Assembly: GCA_036674765.1 (NCBI GenBank)
Contig: JARVKI010000141.1
Coordinates: forward strand, 1-64,000
Reading direction: 5' to 3'
DNA length: 64,000 bases
DNA from: Seiridium cupressi
Lineage: Eukaryota > Ascomycota > Sordariomycetes > Amphisphaeriales > Sporocadaceae
Shown here: piece by piece, positions 42,932-52,259 of the stretch
Numbering within the stretch: position 1 is the first letter of the stretch
Layout: each line of letters starts with the position of its first letter
Made by a program: the position numbers and the translations under genes
The notes under the pieces: model-generated
What the model was told of the DNA's origin: nothing
Database searches by the model: none
The model's input: the letters and a program-made list of their open reading frames with translations, nothing else

Positions 42932-44209
42932 TCAAGCTTGACTCAGCTCCTCCGCAAGCCCCTGTCGCCGGCTGACACTTGACGGGTCAAAATAAGGCTT
43001 CTCGCCAATACTGACAGCTCTTGATCCTGACCTCTCGCCGAGGCCATCCTCAAACAAGTAGTCCGGGGTTGCCGCGTGATAGACACTGCGGTTATCCCAG
43101 ATGGCAAGATCATGGACATTCTGCCAGCGGTTGCGGACCTGAACATCGTGGTTTTCAACGATCAGCTGGACGAACCAATCGAGGAAGTAGCGAGACTCTT
43201 CTTCGGTCAGCCCGTTGATCTTCTGAACATGACTTCCCACGGCGAAGACGCTCTTCCAGCCAGTGACAGGGTTGGTGCGAATCACAGGATGGGTTGCTTC
43301 CAGTACGTCCCCCACGTTGTCTGGTGAGCCACGGGCTCCCGAGAAAAGCTTGAAGCCGTTCTTCCCAGCCGCCTCGCCGAATCCAGGCTGCGCATAGTAG
43401 CCGGTAAGCGTGTCGAGAAACCCTTGGAGAGGCTTGGAAATACGATCATACAGTTCATATCCCGACGCCCAAAGAGTGTCTGTTAGGAAATCAGCAGTCA
43501 GCCTGCTTTGTGTAAGCGCAATATTGGTGTCTCACCTCCTCCCGTCTTGGGAAGTTGCGTAAGGCGGAGCAGGGCGTAATCACTCGGGACCGGCTCAAAA
43601 GTGATGTCAGAGTGCCACTGTTTCCTCTGGTTTTGTGTCTTTTGGAGAGTTTTGGAGTAAATCTGCTTCGCCAGTGCCGAGGAAATCACACTGATCTCAT
43701 CATCTTTGCCTCCGTGGTCGCGGCCAGAGTTGGCAACGGGATGGATGTGTAGAGTAGACGATTCAGGCTTTCCGGTGAGTTGCCCGAGTCTCTGCACCAG
43801 TTCCTTTTGCAGCTCGTTGGTAATGTTGTCCTGCTTGCGGAAGAAGACCACACCTCGACGTGAAACTGTGGACGCTCAGTATGTGGCTGTTTTACATCAT
43901 GCGACCAGACCTCAACCTACTGGTGATAGCAAGCTCGCGAAGGAGTTCATCTGAGTTTGGTGCTCGCAGCCACTCAGCAAGATCAACATCAACGAACTCG
44001 CGGCCAATTACAGGGGTGACTTCGAAGTGCTTGTACTGATCAAGAATGCCACTTGACTTCAACGGTTCCTTGTGGTTGGTCGCGAGCTTGGGTTCTCCAT
44101 CTAACTCTGTCGTACCAACTGCAGCAGATGGCTTCTCTGTGGCCAGTGCCACTTTCTCCTTGACGTTCTCGACCACCAGAGCGGTAGCTTCAGTCGCTGA
44201 CGGAGCCAT
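42932..44209 (-). CDS. TauD/TfdA-type Fe(II)/2-oxoglutarate dioxygenase (JLP1-like)
   Basis: Three exons on the minus strand, 43921-44209, 43536-43865 and 42932-43479, with introns of 55 and 56 bp; 388 residues. The iron-binding facial triad is intact: His181 and Asp183 in 'KQWHSDITFEPVP' and His341 in 'WDNRSVYHAATPDY'. The 2-oxoglutarate-binding Arg lies in 'GSRAVSIGEKPYF' (about Arg360). The N-terminal 50 residues are variable. 'GRVVFF'-like 'RRGVVFFRKQDN' matches yeast Jlp1-type sulfonate dioxygenases that release sulfite from taurine-like compounds. Substrate is inferred only by family. The first exon ends in the middle of 'LAITISRRGVV'. Neighbours a nucleoside transporter, but no pathway link is evident. 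Confidence 0.92.
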
Positions 44210-45496
44210 GATGTTCTCGAGCTATATTTCTATGGTATACTAAGTTCAACTACAAGACAACAATGGTACTTGAAGCAGAAATGAATACCACGAACAAAGG
44301 CTTCTATTTATTCATATACGTACCTCAGGTCTAAAACCCTTCCGTCCGGAGGCGCTTCGTAATTGCGCAATAGCTACCAAGATACCGCCATCGTGGGGTT
44401 TCCACCCCTTCGGGTTTGTGTAACGCGCGGGGACGAGATGCTATAGGAGAGTTGCGATTCGAAATGCAAGAATCTATGTAGCTTATCTATTTTATCAATG
44501 TACGACCGACAACCGTGTCATAGCCCGGCGTCTTAGTTCACAATAACTCGAAGGTGCTAGATGCCTTGTGGATGAATGGCGGTGATGGATAGTGGTTGTG
44601 GTGTGCTAAATGGGCAGTATGACAGTGATGCAGCTTCATGTCCTGGATTTCACATATACCCAAGAATTTATTGACTACTTGCCCGGATGCGAGCCCAAGT
44701 AAATGGAGACATGCCACTGATGCTAAGGACAATCAATTTTGCAATGTTGCGGTGCTTGGCCAGCCCGCAAACAAATACCCTGTCGAAAGACTGATGGCAG
44801 AGTTGCTGAATCACACATCACAGCTGTGAGTGTATATTCCAGGAGACAAATAGAGCTGGGCTCCCGAACTAACAGAAAATCGAACCTCTAAGCTTGCGCA
44901 AAACACACCTTTACTCTTGTGCTTTTCTCTTCGATAGAATACTCGCTTGCACTTGATCTAAGAACAAGTTTACTCGGAACAAGTGGCCATTTACTCGGGG
45001 CCTAAATCACGCGAGATTCTGTGTTGTGGGTATAAGTACTGGTGTTTCACCTGCCTAACCATTGAGAATGTCAAGAGCTGTCATATCATTACTATCATTA
45101 CTCGTAAGTGCTTTCTAGGCCCATGTAGATCGCCTCTGACACGATGAAAAGCCCATGCTGTCACCATACCAAACCAACCAGAGACTCAAGATGGCAAAAC
45201 TATCGCCACGGACAACCAGATGCTCCCCAAAACGGATGATTCGTCCTATCGAATGTACAGACCTTGAAGCACATGGGGCCAGCCAAGACGTGTTCACAAT
45301 TGATCTATGCTGAACGTATCGTCGAACAGAGCTTCCCTCGAGGCCATGACCTTGCACCATATGCATGCGTTGTTATTTCCTGCCAAGTAAAATTCCAAAT
45401 GTCCTCGAGGCTCCCTCTTTCCAATTCTGCCCTGCTCCATCGAATGTATGTCGGGCTCGGGTAGGGATTCCTTGACTAGACGGCGAACCGACGTTC
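44210..45496. other. Gene-free gap
   Basis: Upstream of the dioxygenase gene and downstream of the E2 gene. Frames with a signal-peptide-like start at 44732 (minus) begin only at TTG. Nothing supportable. Confidence 0.5.
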
Positions 45497-46077
45497 TCAT
45501 TTCTTGGTGTCGCCCTTGGCATATCGATCAACATACTGCTTCGCATTCTTCTCGAAGCTCGCCCGGTCATTCTTGAATTCCTCGGCGATGCGCATCTCGA
45601 GCGGGTCGTCGGGCTGGGGCTCGATGAGCAGGTTCCGCACGGCTTCGAGTACACCCCTGATGCGGCTGGCGGGCTTCCAGTTCTCGGCCTTGAGGATGGA
45701 GAGGCAGATGTTCCCCATGTTGTCGTTGGTCACATTTGGGTGGTAGATGCGCGTCGTGAAGTTGACCACGGGCGCCTTGAAGGGATAGTCGGTCGGTAGC
45801 GTCAGAGTCAGGTTGAAGGTGCCGCCTTGGTAGGCCGAGCCCTGCGGTCCAGTGAGGCTGATGTTCCACTTGTGGATGTCGGACTCGTTGTAGGAGATGC
45901 TGATGTCTGCCGGCGGCGAGGACTGGCATTCGCCGAGCTCCTGTGGTAGAAGAGGCGTATTAGCCGCTATTAATTCTCGCCTGTGTAGCCTTGGGAGGCA
46001 CACAGATGGACAGATTGTGGATGATGGCCTCGCCACCGAGGGGGGAGCTTTACCTTGACGATTCGCTTGGACGCCAT
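45497..46077 (-). CDS. Ubiquitin-conjugating enzyme E2 (UBE2L3-like group)
   Basis: Two exons, 46054-46077 (8 codons, MASKRIVK) and 45497-45940, around a 113-bp intron; 155 residues, a normal E2 size. The E2 core is complete. 'YQGGTFNLTLTLPTDYPFKAPVVNF' is followed by the HPN motif (residues 75-77) and the catalytic Cys87 in 'NICLSILKAENWKPA'. The stretch after it, 'EPQPDDPLEMRIAEEFKNDR', and the C-terminal 'FEKNAKQYVDRYAKG' resemble the UBE2L3/UbcH7 branch, which passes ubiquitin to HECT and RBR ligases. Fungal counterparts may instead be specialised. The first exon is so short that only splicing reveals it; an unspliced reading would give an unrelated N-terminus. Confidence 0.9.
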
Positions 46078-46850
46078 TCTAGTAGGTTGTCGTCCCAACT
46101 GGGGAGTTTGTAGTTGGGAGCAGCAAGTCGGCGATCAGCCAAAGAGGATGGGCTGATGAAGTTGGGGACAGGGAAACGCGACGCCCAGAGGGTGCTCCTT
46201 CAAATAACACCTTCAAAGAGATCGATGCATCCGCTCCCCGTGTCGTATCGTCTCTTGTTGTCTCGTGCCAACGCGAGAAGTTTCCAGAGTAAAAGGGTAC
46301 CAGCAGTGAGTGATGTCAGGCCGCTGGGTCAGGGTCTTGGTGCGTAAAGAAAGCTGCTTGCTTACAATGAGGTAGGTATCCATGTATAGCGGGGTAGCTC
46401 AACTGTCCCAGCCGACATCCCTGAAAGCTACATGAACCCCGCTAGACAAGAGGCCGCCCCCTGTCTTTCCATACTGACAAACTTGTTTATCAGTTTCAGC
46501 TCCTTTTTGGTCAAGACTTGGAACATCTCGAACAATTACCCCGTATGGGAGTAGTGGGTCCATGCGTACCTACTGTAGGTGTCGCATCTGGGCCTGAGCC
46601 ATGCCGCTTAAAGCATGAGCCCAGCCGGGTTGGGCCTGAGTTTGGCCTTTTTAGTGAATGTATAAACGATGCCTCTTATAGACATAAAGATCAGACGTTT
46701 GTGTTAATCATCAAGCCCAACATGTTTTCAAGGTGTCGAGTCATGATCCTGCTGTGCACGCCTTGTCCTTGTTATCAATAAGCATTCCCGCACCCTGACG
46801 ATAACGACAGTTTGAATAGTTGGCAGTCTTACTGAAATTGCCGGATTGCG
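46078..46850. other. Divergent spacer, E2 / membrane hydrolase
   Basis: Contains both 5' regions. A 9-bp perfect inverted repeat TAGCGGGGT / ACCCCGCTA frames a 40-base loop at 46387-46444. It is not a tRNA, as no T-arm is present. Confidence 0.5.
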
Positions 46851-48029
46851 ATGAGAACCGCAGCCATCGCGTCGATCGCGGCATACTCTGTTTTCCTCGG
46901 CCTCCTTATTATCCCCTTCTTTCAGAATCAGGTCATCTACCTCAATAGCATCAGCTTGGCATGGTTCCAAGATGTGAACTTCCCTGAGCAATGGGGGTTT
47001 CTCCACAATCAAGTAACACCATTCACATTGCGAACTCGGGATCACCAAACTCTCCATGCATGGCATGTTCTGCCCCTGGGTGTTTACCAACAACACGAAC
47101 AGGAACTGGCAAAGGAGCCGCGTGGTTGGAGATCTGATATAACTCAGAGCCATGGTTTCAAGCTGTTGCGCGAAGATCCGGAGGCTCTTGTAGTCTTATA
47201 CTTCCACGGTGCTGCAGGAACGTTGGGTTCGGGCTGGCGACCTCCAAGCTATCGTGCAATGTACGCCGGCACGCCTGACAAAATACACACTGTCGCCATA
47301 GATTACCGGGGCTTTGGCACCAGCACTGGATCACCATCTGAGGAAGGCCTTGTGATCGACGCCACGACATTGGCTGAATGGGCTATGGAAGCCGCCGGGA
47401 TCCCTCCCTCCAGAATTGTACTTTTCGGACAATCTTTGGGAACAGCAGTCAGCATACCGCTTACTCATCGATTTGCTACCAAGTCGACACCAATTCTTTT
47501 CTCTGGAATGGTGTTAGTAGTACCTATGGCAGACGTGGAAACCCTCACTGCTACCTATCGAATTGCAGGACTGCTCCCTATCCTTGACCCAATCGCACGT
47601 TATCCCAAGCTTCTGGCGTGGTTATACACATTCATGTCCAGCAAATGGCCGTCCGAGGACAAGCTGGCTGATATAGTGCGACACTGTGAGCAGATGCCAG
47701 GCAACGACCTCAAGTATCATATCACCATCATCCACGCTGAGGACGATTATGATATACTGTGGTCGCACAGTGAAGTGGTCTTCTGGCATGGAGTCAACGC
47801 GTCCACAGCGGACTGTATTCGTTTGGATGAACTCGAGGAGAAGACGGAAGCCACTAGAACTGATTTAGGAGCTGGCGGCTGGGTGGTGGACAGAGAAACC
47901 AAGAAAGGTTCGATTAGGGAGCGAATTCTGAAGCATGGCCTCCACGATAAGATCATGTCGTATCCAGTCGTCAGCCTGGCTATCTTAAGAGCATTCAAAC
48001 AGGAACGATCAGTTCTTCCCACGATATAA
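46851..48029 (+). CDS. ABHD12-like membrane alpha/beta hydrolase
   Basis: Single exon, 392 residues. The first helix (residues 5-25, 'AIASIAAYSVFLGLLIIPFF') is a membrane anchor. The catalytic core resembles ABHD12/BEM46-type lipases: 'VVLYFHGAAGTLGSGWRPPSY' is the oxyanion region, 'TVAIDYRGFGTSTGSPSEEGL' follows, and the nucleophile is Ser195 in 'IVLFGQSLGTAVS' (G-Q-S-L-G). The acid is likely in 'IIHAEDDYDILW' and the His in 'HGLHDKIMSYPVV'. ABHD12 enzymes hydrolyse lysophospholipids or monoglycerides on the luminal side of the ER. No signal for export beyond the anchor. The substrate is not determined. Confidence 0.86.
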   Translation: MRTAAIASIAAYSVFLGLLIIPFFQNQVIYLNSISLAWFQDVNFPEQWGFLHNQVTPFTLRTRDHQTLHAWHVLPLGVYQQHEQELAKEPRGWRSDITQSHGFKLLREDPEALVVLYFHGAAGTLGSGWRPPSYRAMYAGTPDKIHTVAIDYRGFGTSTGSPSEEGLVIDATTLAEWAMEAAGIPPSRIVLFGQSLGTAVSIPLTHRFATKSTPILFSGMVLVVPMADVETLTATYRIAGLLPILDPIARYPKLLAWLYTFMSSKWPSEDKLADIVRHCEQMPGNDLKYHITIIHAEDDYDILWSHSEVVFWHGVNASTADCIRLDELEEKTEATRTDLGAGGWVVDRETKKGSIRERILKHGLHDKIMSYPVVSLAILRAFKQERSVLPTI

Positions 48030-49274
48030 ACATGGAAAGAGACGCAACCTCCAGCGTTTGAAACTCCTGGAGAACAAATGAAGCCGCTATAATACTCCCG
48101 TTTCAAAGCTACGATATAGGGCTGCGATAGGATCTATAGTGATTAGGTAGAAGGAATTGGCCAGCAGAGTCCGCTACATGCATCTTGGTAGCATATCTGA
48201 GTTGTGGCAGCGCGGAATTGGCGCCAGTAAGCGACCTCACCTCTTCACAAGCCCGTATTGGTACTGGTAACATACAGGAACACTTCTGGTTTGGATTTGG
48301 CGTTGTAGAGATCCCACACCGGCACAGCTGGCGCATTGACCCGTCGGTCCCGCGAAGCCTGCGTCCCTTCTATCTGAAAAGTGACGTCCATAAGCGGATC
48401 ATGTACGGAATCGGCCGTTTAGGGATCGAATTAACCATAATTTCTTACGAGTCTGGCTGCTCGGGGCACGTGGCTGATGATTGATTGAGCGGAGCTCTGA
48501 GTAAAAGCGCCATTAGCGCTAGGCCGGATATGGCCGAAAAAAAAAGCTGGAATGGACGACGGCATCTAGCAGCAGGCTTGAGACTGGCGCCTCCAGCACA
48601 AACCCCTACTATGGTCGCCTTCATGTTTTGGTTTGATGGACCACAAAGAAATGGAGAGAAAGCCTTAAAACGGAAATGCGTCAAGCAAGTGAGATTGCGA
48701 GACCTGGTAACAGTTTCATGCAGAAGACAAAATGGCGAGTTGAAGAATGGTCAAATAGATCATCATGTTCTTACTCTACAAAGTAAGCCTTAGGATATAC
48801 CATGTATGACCTCCATATTGCCACGAATTTGCTCTCTATATAACCGCTGCCAGCGGGCTACCGTAATGTATATCATATGCTACAATGCACCCCTAAAATG
48901 CCAAATCTAGACAACCGTACCCCTTTTCGCCAGTGATGCAAAGTTTTTTATGTCCAGACCAAAAAAATACGCCATAAGCGTTTTGCCTTTTTTCCTCCCC
49001 TCCTTATTACCAATACAAGCGCAAGTAGCCATCAAGTCGTTAGTCATCATAGATCCGAAACAGGTCGCCCAAACAGGAGTCAAAGTTTCGTTTACAGTTG
49101 ATGAGGGAAGGCAACAAAAGAAATTGGGCCTGTTGCCCTACAGTGTTGAGCAGATGCCAGCTGCTGTTTGCCCGTCTTGGCGCTCGGGCGCGGTGTGATG
49201 CGTGCAAATGGCGAAAAAATAGCACAGTCCATGAGTCGTTTGTGCGTGTTGCTCCAGAAGGGGTCTCGCGGATC
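48030..49274. other. Gene-free gap
   Basis: Between the 3' ends of the membrane hydrolase and the TBC gene (convergent). Overlapping short frames only, without motifs. Confidence 0.5.
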
Positions 49275-52259
49275 TCACAGCAGCTCGGCCGGTCTCCTCT
49301 TCTTTCCAAACAAATTCTTGCGTTTGAAGTCGGTCGCATCGTCCGTCAAGCCCGTAGCAATACGTTCGTTCTCCAATTTGACGTTCTTTCTACGCTCCAT
49401 CCGTCTCTCTTCGATGGTATCCTGGCTGATATGGCCAAATCCATTTCGTCTTCGGAAGCAAGCTTCCATCAAGGCATTGGCATCAAGGAGTCGCCTGGGC
49501 ATGGCTTGCACTACCTGGAAGATCTCCATAGGATCCCCCACACTCTTGATCTCCTGCTCGCCCTGCTTGAAGATGGTCAAGGCAATGCGAAACAGCGTCT
49601 TGGACCCTTCGTAAAAGAATGCGTCCCACACGCGCAGCGTTGTCTCGATTGGCAGCGTTCCAATGAAACAGCTCATGAACCAGGCCGTCATGCATAGCGT
49701 GACTGGTGGAAGGCGTATTGGGATGGCACCTTTCCTGTTTCTGCGAGACTTGGGCTTCACTGCATCCGTCCCATCAAGCTCTCCTCCAATCTTGGCCCAG
49801 ACTGCTGGCATGGTTTCTTGAACCGACGTCATCAGCACACCAAGATCCACGTTCGCGCCTTCCAGGCTCGTCTCGTGCGTACCTGGGAGATACACCCTGG
49901 TAATGATGTTCAGCAACCAGAAAGCTTGCTCCTCGGTCTCGGTAAAGAGAAGAAGCAGGCCGGCTAGGAAGTTGAGCGATTGGCAGTATCCTATCTTGGG
50001 ATTGTATATGGAGAAAGCGTGCAAGACGTGGCGGAGCGACGAAATCATCTGGGTCTCATCTGGCCGCGCAGCATTACCATTGGTCTCCGTAAGAGTGGCT
50101 TGACTGCTTCTCGTCTCCGGGTGCTCCGTGTTGGGGGCCGACGAGGCATCCGCCGCTCGAAACTTGACGTTATCCGGAAAGGTGCGATGAAGATCCCGCT
50201 CGATAGCTTCTTTGTCTATGTCCTTGGCCTCCTGACGCAGGAGCTGGTCGTAAACTCCACCATGCTTAGCCAGGATAGCTGGGCCACCGGCATAGTAGAA
50301 CCAAGCAGCACCTCGCCATTCTGGAGGGATTCCCTTGCGCACGAATCGTTTCGTCTTCGCACTCCGCTGGGGAAACCGGATCGGATCGTCGGTTATCAGT
50401 CCACTCTCTTTCATATACGCCTGCCATTTCCGTCTCCTTCGTTCCATATACTCTGAGTAGCCCTCGTTCCAACTGTCATACTGCTCCTGTGTGACGTACT
50501 GGTTCTGCTTGCGAAACCCGTACCGATCCCTTGTGATATCCGTGTTTTCGATGCTCGTGCGTTGTGTGGCCTTTGTCTGGCGTGGCCGCACGGGAAAATC
50601 GTCGTCACCATCGTCTCCCAGCTCTCTCTGGTCATGCTCTGTCCGGCTCGCAGGCGTTTCTTCAGCCAGGTCGACTGGCGCGGACGTAGAGAGCCCGAAA
50701 ATAGCAGTTGAATCGCGTATCTCAGCTGGGTTGGCCGTGCTCGGCACCGGAGCTTGTACATCAGACTCAGTGTCAAGATCATTACTATGACTCTCGTTCC
50801 CGTCCTCCTCCTCTGCAAAGGCGCCTTCGACGGGCAAAGAATCCGAGAATGCCTCTAACAAAGCAGTGCGTCTCCTGTTGCGTTCCGACTTTGCTGTCGG
50901 TGGTCGGGAATCGTCATCTGGAAAGTCGGCTGGCCCCGGCGAGTCGTCGCGGAAGCCCTTCTCGTAAATGCCCATGACATCGTCAACGCTAAAACCATCG
51001 TCCACCGGCATACAAATGGATGTGATGGAGCTGCTCTTGGTCAAGACACTGCTCCGTTCCGTCTGGACGGTACCGGGGGTTGTGGATGCCGAAAGCTGCG
51101 ACCTAAAGCTGGACCTGAGCTCATCGGACGGCATAGAAGCCATTCGTGGTATCGGATCTCGAGGAAAGGAGTGGCCACTGCTTTCCGCACGGTTGTACAG
51201 CATTGGCTGTCGAGCCAGTGGTGGGTGTGCATTACGACTTCTCCCCCGGACGCTGTCACGATAGTAGAGATCTGGCGAAGGACGAACGGGGAGAGAAGCG
51301 AAAGTGGAGGTAGACTTGTTGGAGGAAATCGACTGTCCTCGCTCGCGGGCTAGCAAATACTGGTTCGGGGTGTTGAGGGTGTCGGGGTGCGGTGAATTGG
51401 ATCGTGAGGGTGATGAATTTCCCGGCCGGTACCGAAGTGAGGGATCGGGAGAGGCATGTTTGATGCTCGGGCGTCGAGGCCGGGAGAAGTTGCCCACGAG
51501 CATCGAGTCTCCGCCGACCGGTTGGCTCTCGGGGGCGATCATATTGACCCTTCTCAGCGGACTCGGCAATGGGAAATCGAACTCGTCTCTGAGCTCTGAG
51601 GCCAAGGAGCCGACAGTGATGGTGTGCTGCCGTCTCGTCGGCGGGGGGGATGTCGGGGAGGTGACGGTTAAGGGTGTGCTGAGTGCAATTCCAGGCGCAT
51701 GTGCATATTGAGCGTGAGTGTAAGGGACGGGACGACTATAACCGAGAGAGTCCCATCGCGGGGAGAGGGCTGCTACGGGAGATCGAGGCGGTGACGGTGT
51801 GGGCGAGGCCGGGGCGAGTTCCGGTATCGAACTGGTGTCGTTGGTCGAGACGGAGAAACGAGAAGTCGGGAAGGGCGTGTAACTGGTTGCGTAGGCCGGC
51901 CAATCCTCCTCATCCACGGCGCGAGCTGGGTAGGGAGCTGAATAAGAAGGATCGTGGTTGGAGCTGGTGAGCGGGCCGTTGCCTCGAGCTGGGAAGGGAA
52001 ACGGGTCGCCGGTGGGTTTTGTTGTTGTTGTCAGTGATGAGTCTGGGACGTTGGAGTAATTGGCTCTGATCCTGGAAGTGGAATCGTAGCGCTCAAACTC
52101 CCTAAACCTGAAGCTCGTGCTCGTGCTCCGCTCAGTCCTCCCAATTCCGCTGGCACTTGGCCTGTGGGCAGACGTTGAAGTTGCAGCCTGTAAATTGCGA
52201 CCGGGGTGGCCCTCGGCCGCTAACGGCCCTAGGGATCCCATGCTGTCCAGTGCGGTCAT
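49275..52259 (-). CDS. TBC-domain Rab GTPase-activating protein
   Basis: Single exon, 994 residues from the ATG at 52259 (MTALDSMGSLG); the frame upstream of this has no ATG and a longer protein is not supported. The TBC domain occupies about residues 642-930, starting 'KGIPPEWRGAAWFYYAGG'. The arginine finger is in 'IERDLHRTFPDN' (Arg692) and the glutamine finger in 'IGYCQSLNFLAG' (Gln760); both are intact, so the GAP is expected to be active on a Rab. The N-terminal 640 residues are Ser/Pro/Thr-rich and probably disordered. Fungal relatives include Msb3/Gyp3-type proteins, which act in polarised secretion, but the exact Rab is not inferable. The C-terminus is basic. Confidence 0.91.
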   Translation of the reverse strand: MTALDSMGSLGPLAAEGHPGRNLQAATSTSAHRPSASGIGRTERSTSTSFRFREFERYDSTSRIRANYSNVPDSSLTTTTKPTGDPFPFPARGNGPLTSSNHDPSYSAPYPARAVDEEDWPAYATSYTPFPTSRFSVSTNDTSSIPELAPASPTPSPPRSPVAALSPRWDSLGYSRPVPYTHAQYAHAPGIALSTPLTVTSPTSPPPTRRQHTITVGSLASELRDEFDFPLPSPLRRVNMIAPESQPVGGDSMLVGNFSRPRRPSIKHASPDPSLRYRPGNSSPSRSNSPHPDTLNTPNQYLLARERGQSISSNKSTSTFASLPVRPSPDLYYRDSVRGRSRNAHPPLARQPMLYNRAESSGHSFPRDPIPRMASMPSDELRSSFRSQLSASTTPGTVQTERSSVLTKSSSITSICMPVDDGFSVDDVMGIYEKGFRDDSPGPADFPDDDSRPPTAKSERNRRRTALLEAFSDSLPVEGAFAEEEDGNESHSNDLDTESDVQAPVPSTANPAEIRDSTAIFGLSTSAPVDLAEETPASRTEHDQRELGDDGDDDFPVRPRQTKATQRTSIENTDITRDRYGFRKQNQYVTQEQYDSWNEGYSEYMERRRRKWQAYMKESGLITDDPIRFPQRSAKTKRFVRKGIPPEWRGAAWFYYAGGPAILAKHGGVYDQLLRQEAKDIDKEAIERDLHRTFPDNVKFRAADASSAPNTEHPETRSSQATLTETNGNAARPDETQMISSLRHVLHAFSIYNPKIGYCQSLNFLAGLLLLFTETEEQAFWLLNIITRVYLPGTHETSLEGANVDLGVLMTSVQETMPAVWAKIGGELDGTDAVKPKSRRNRKGAIPIRLPPVTLCMTAWFMSCFIGTLPIETTLRVWDAFFYEGSKTLFRIALTIFKQGEQEIKSVGDPMEIFQVVQAMPRRLLDANALMEACFRRRNGFGHISQDTIEERRMERRKNVKLENERIATGLTDDATDFKRKNLFGKKRRPAELL

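Noticed and set aside
40604..44209. Nucleoside transporter and dioxygenase as a salvage pathway pair
   Set aside because: The dioxygenase resembles Jlp1-type sulfonate enzymes rather than nucleobase hydroxylases, and the genes are convergent, not co-regulated by layout.
44538..44732. Secreted-peptide-like frame with a hydrophobic start
   Set aside because: It begins at TTG, not ATG, and no alternative start keeps the hydrophobic segment.
46387..46444. tRNA gene suggested by GCGGGGTAGCTCA and a complementary 3' ACCCCGC
   Set aside because: The element is only about 54 bases between stem ends and has no GGTTCRANNCC T-arm.
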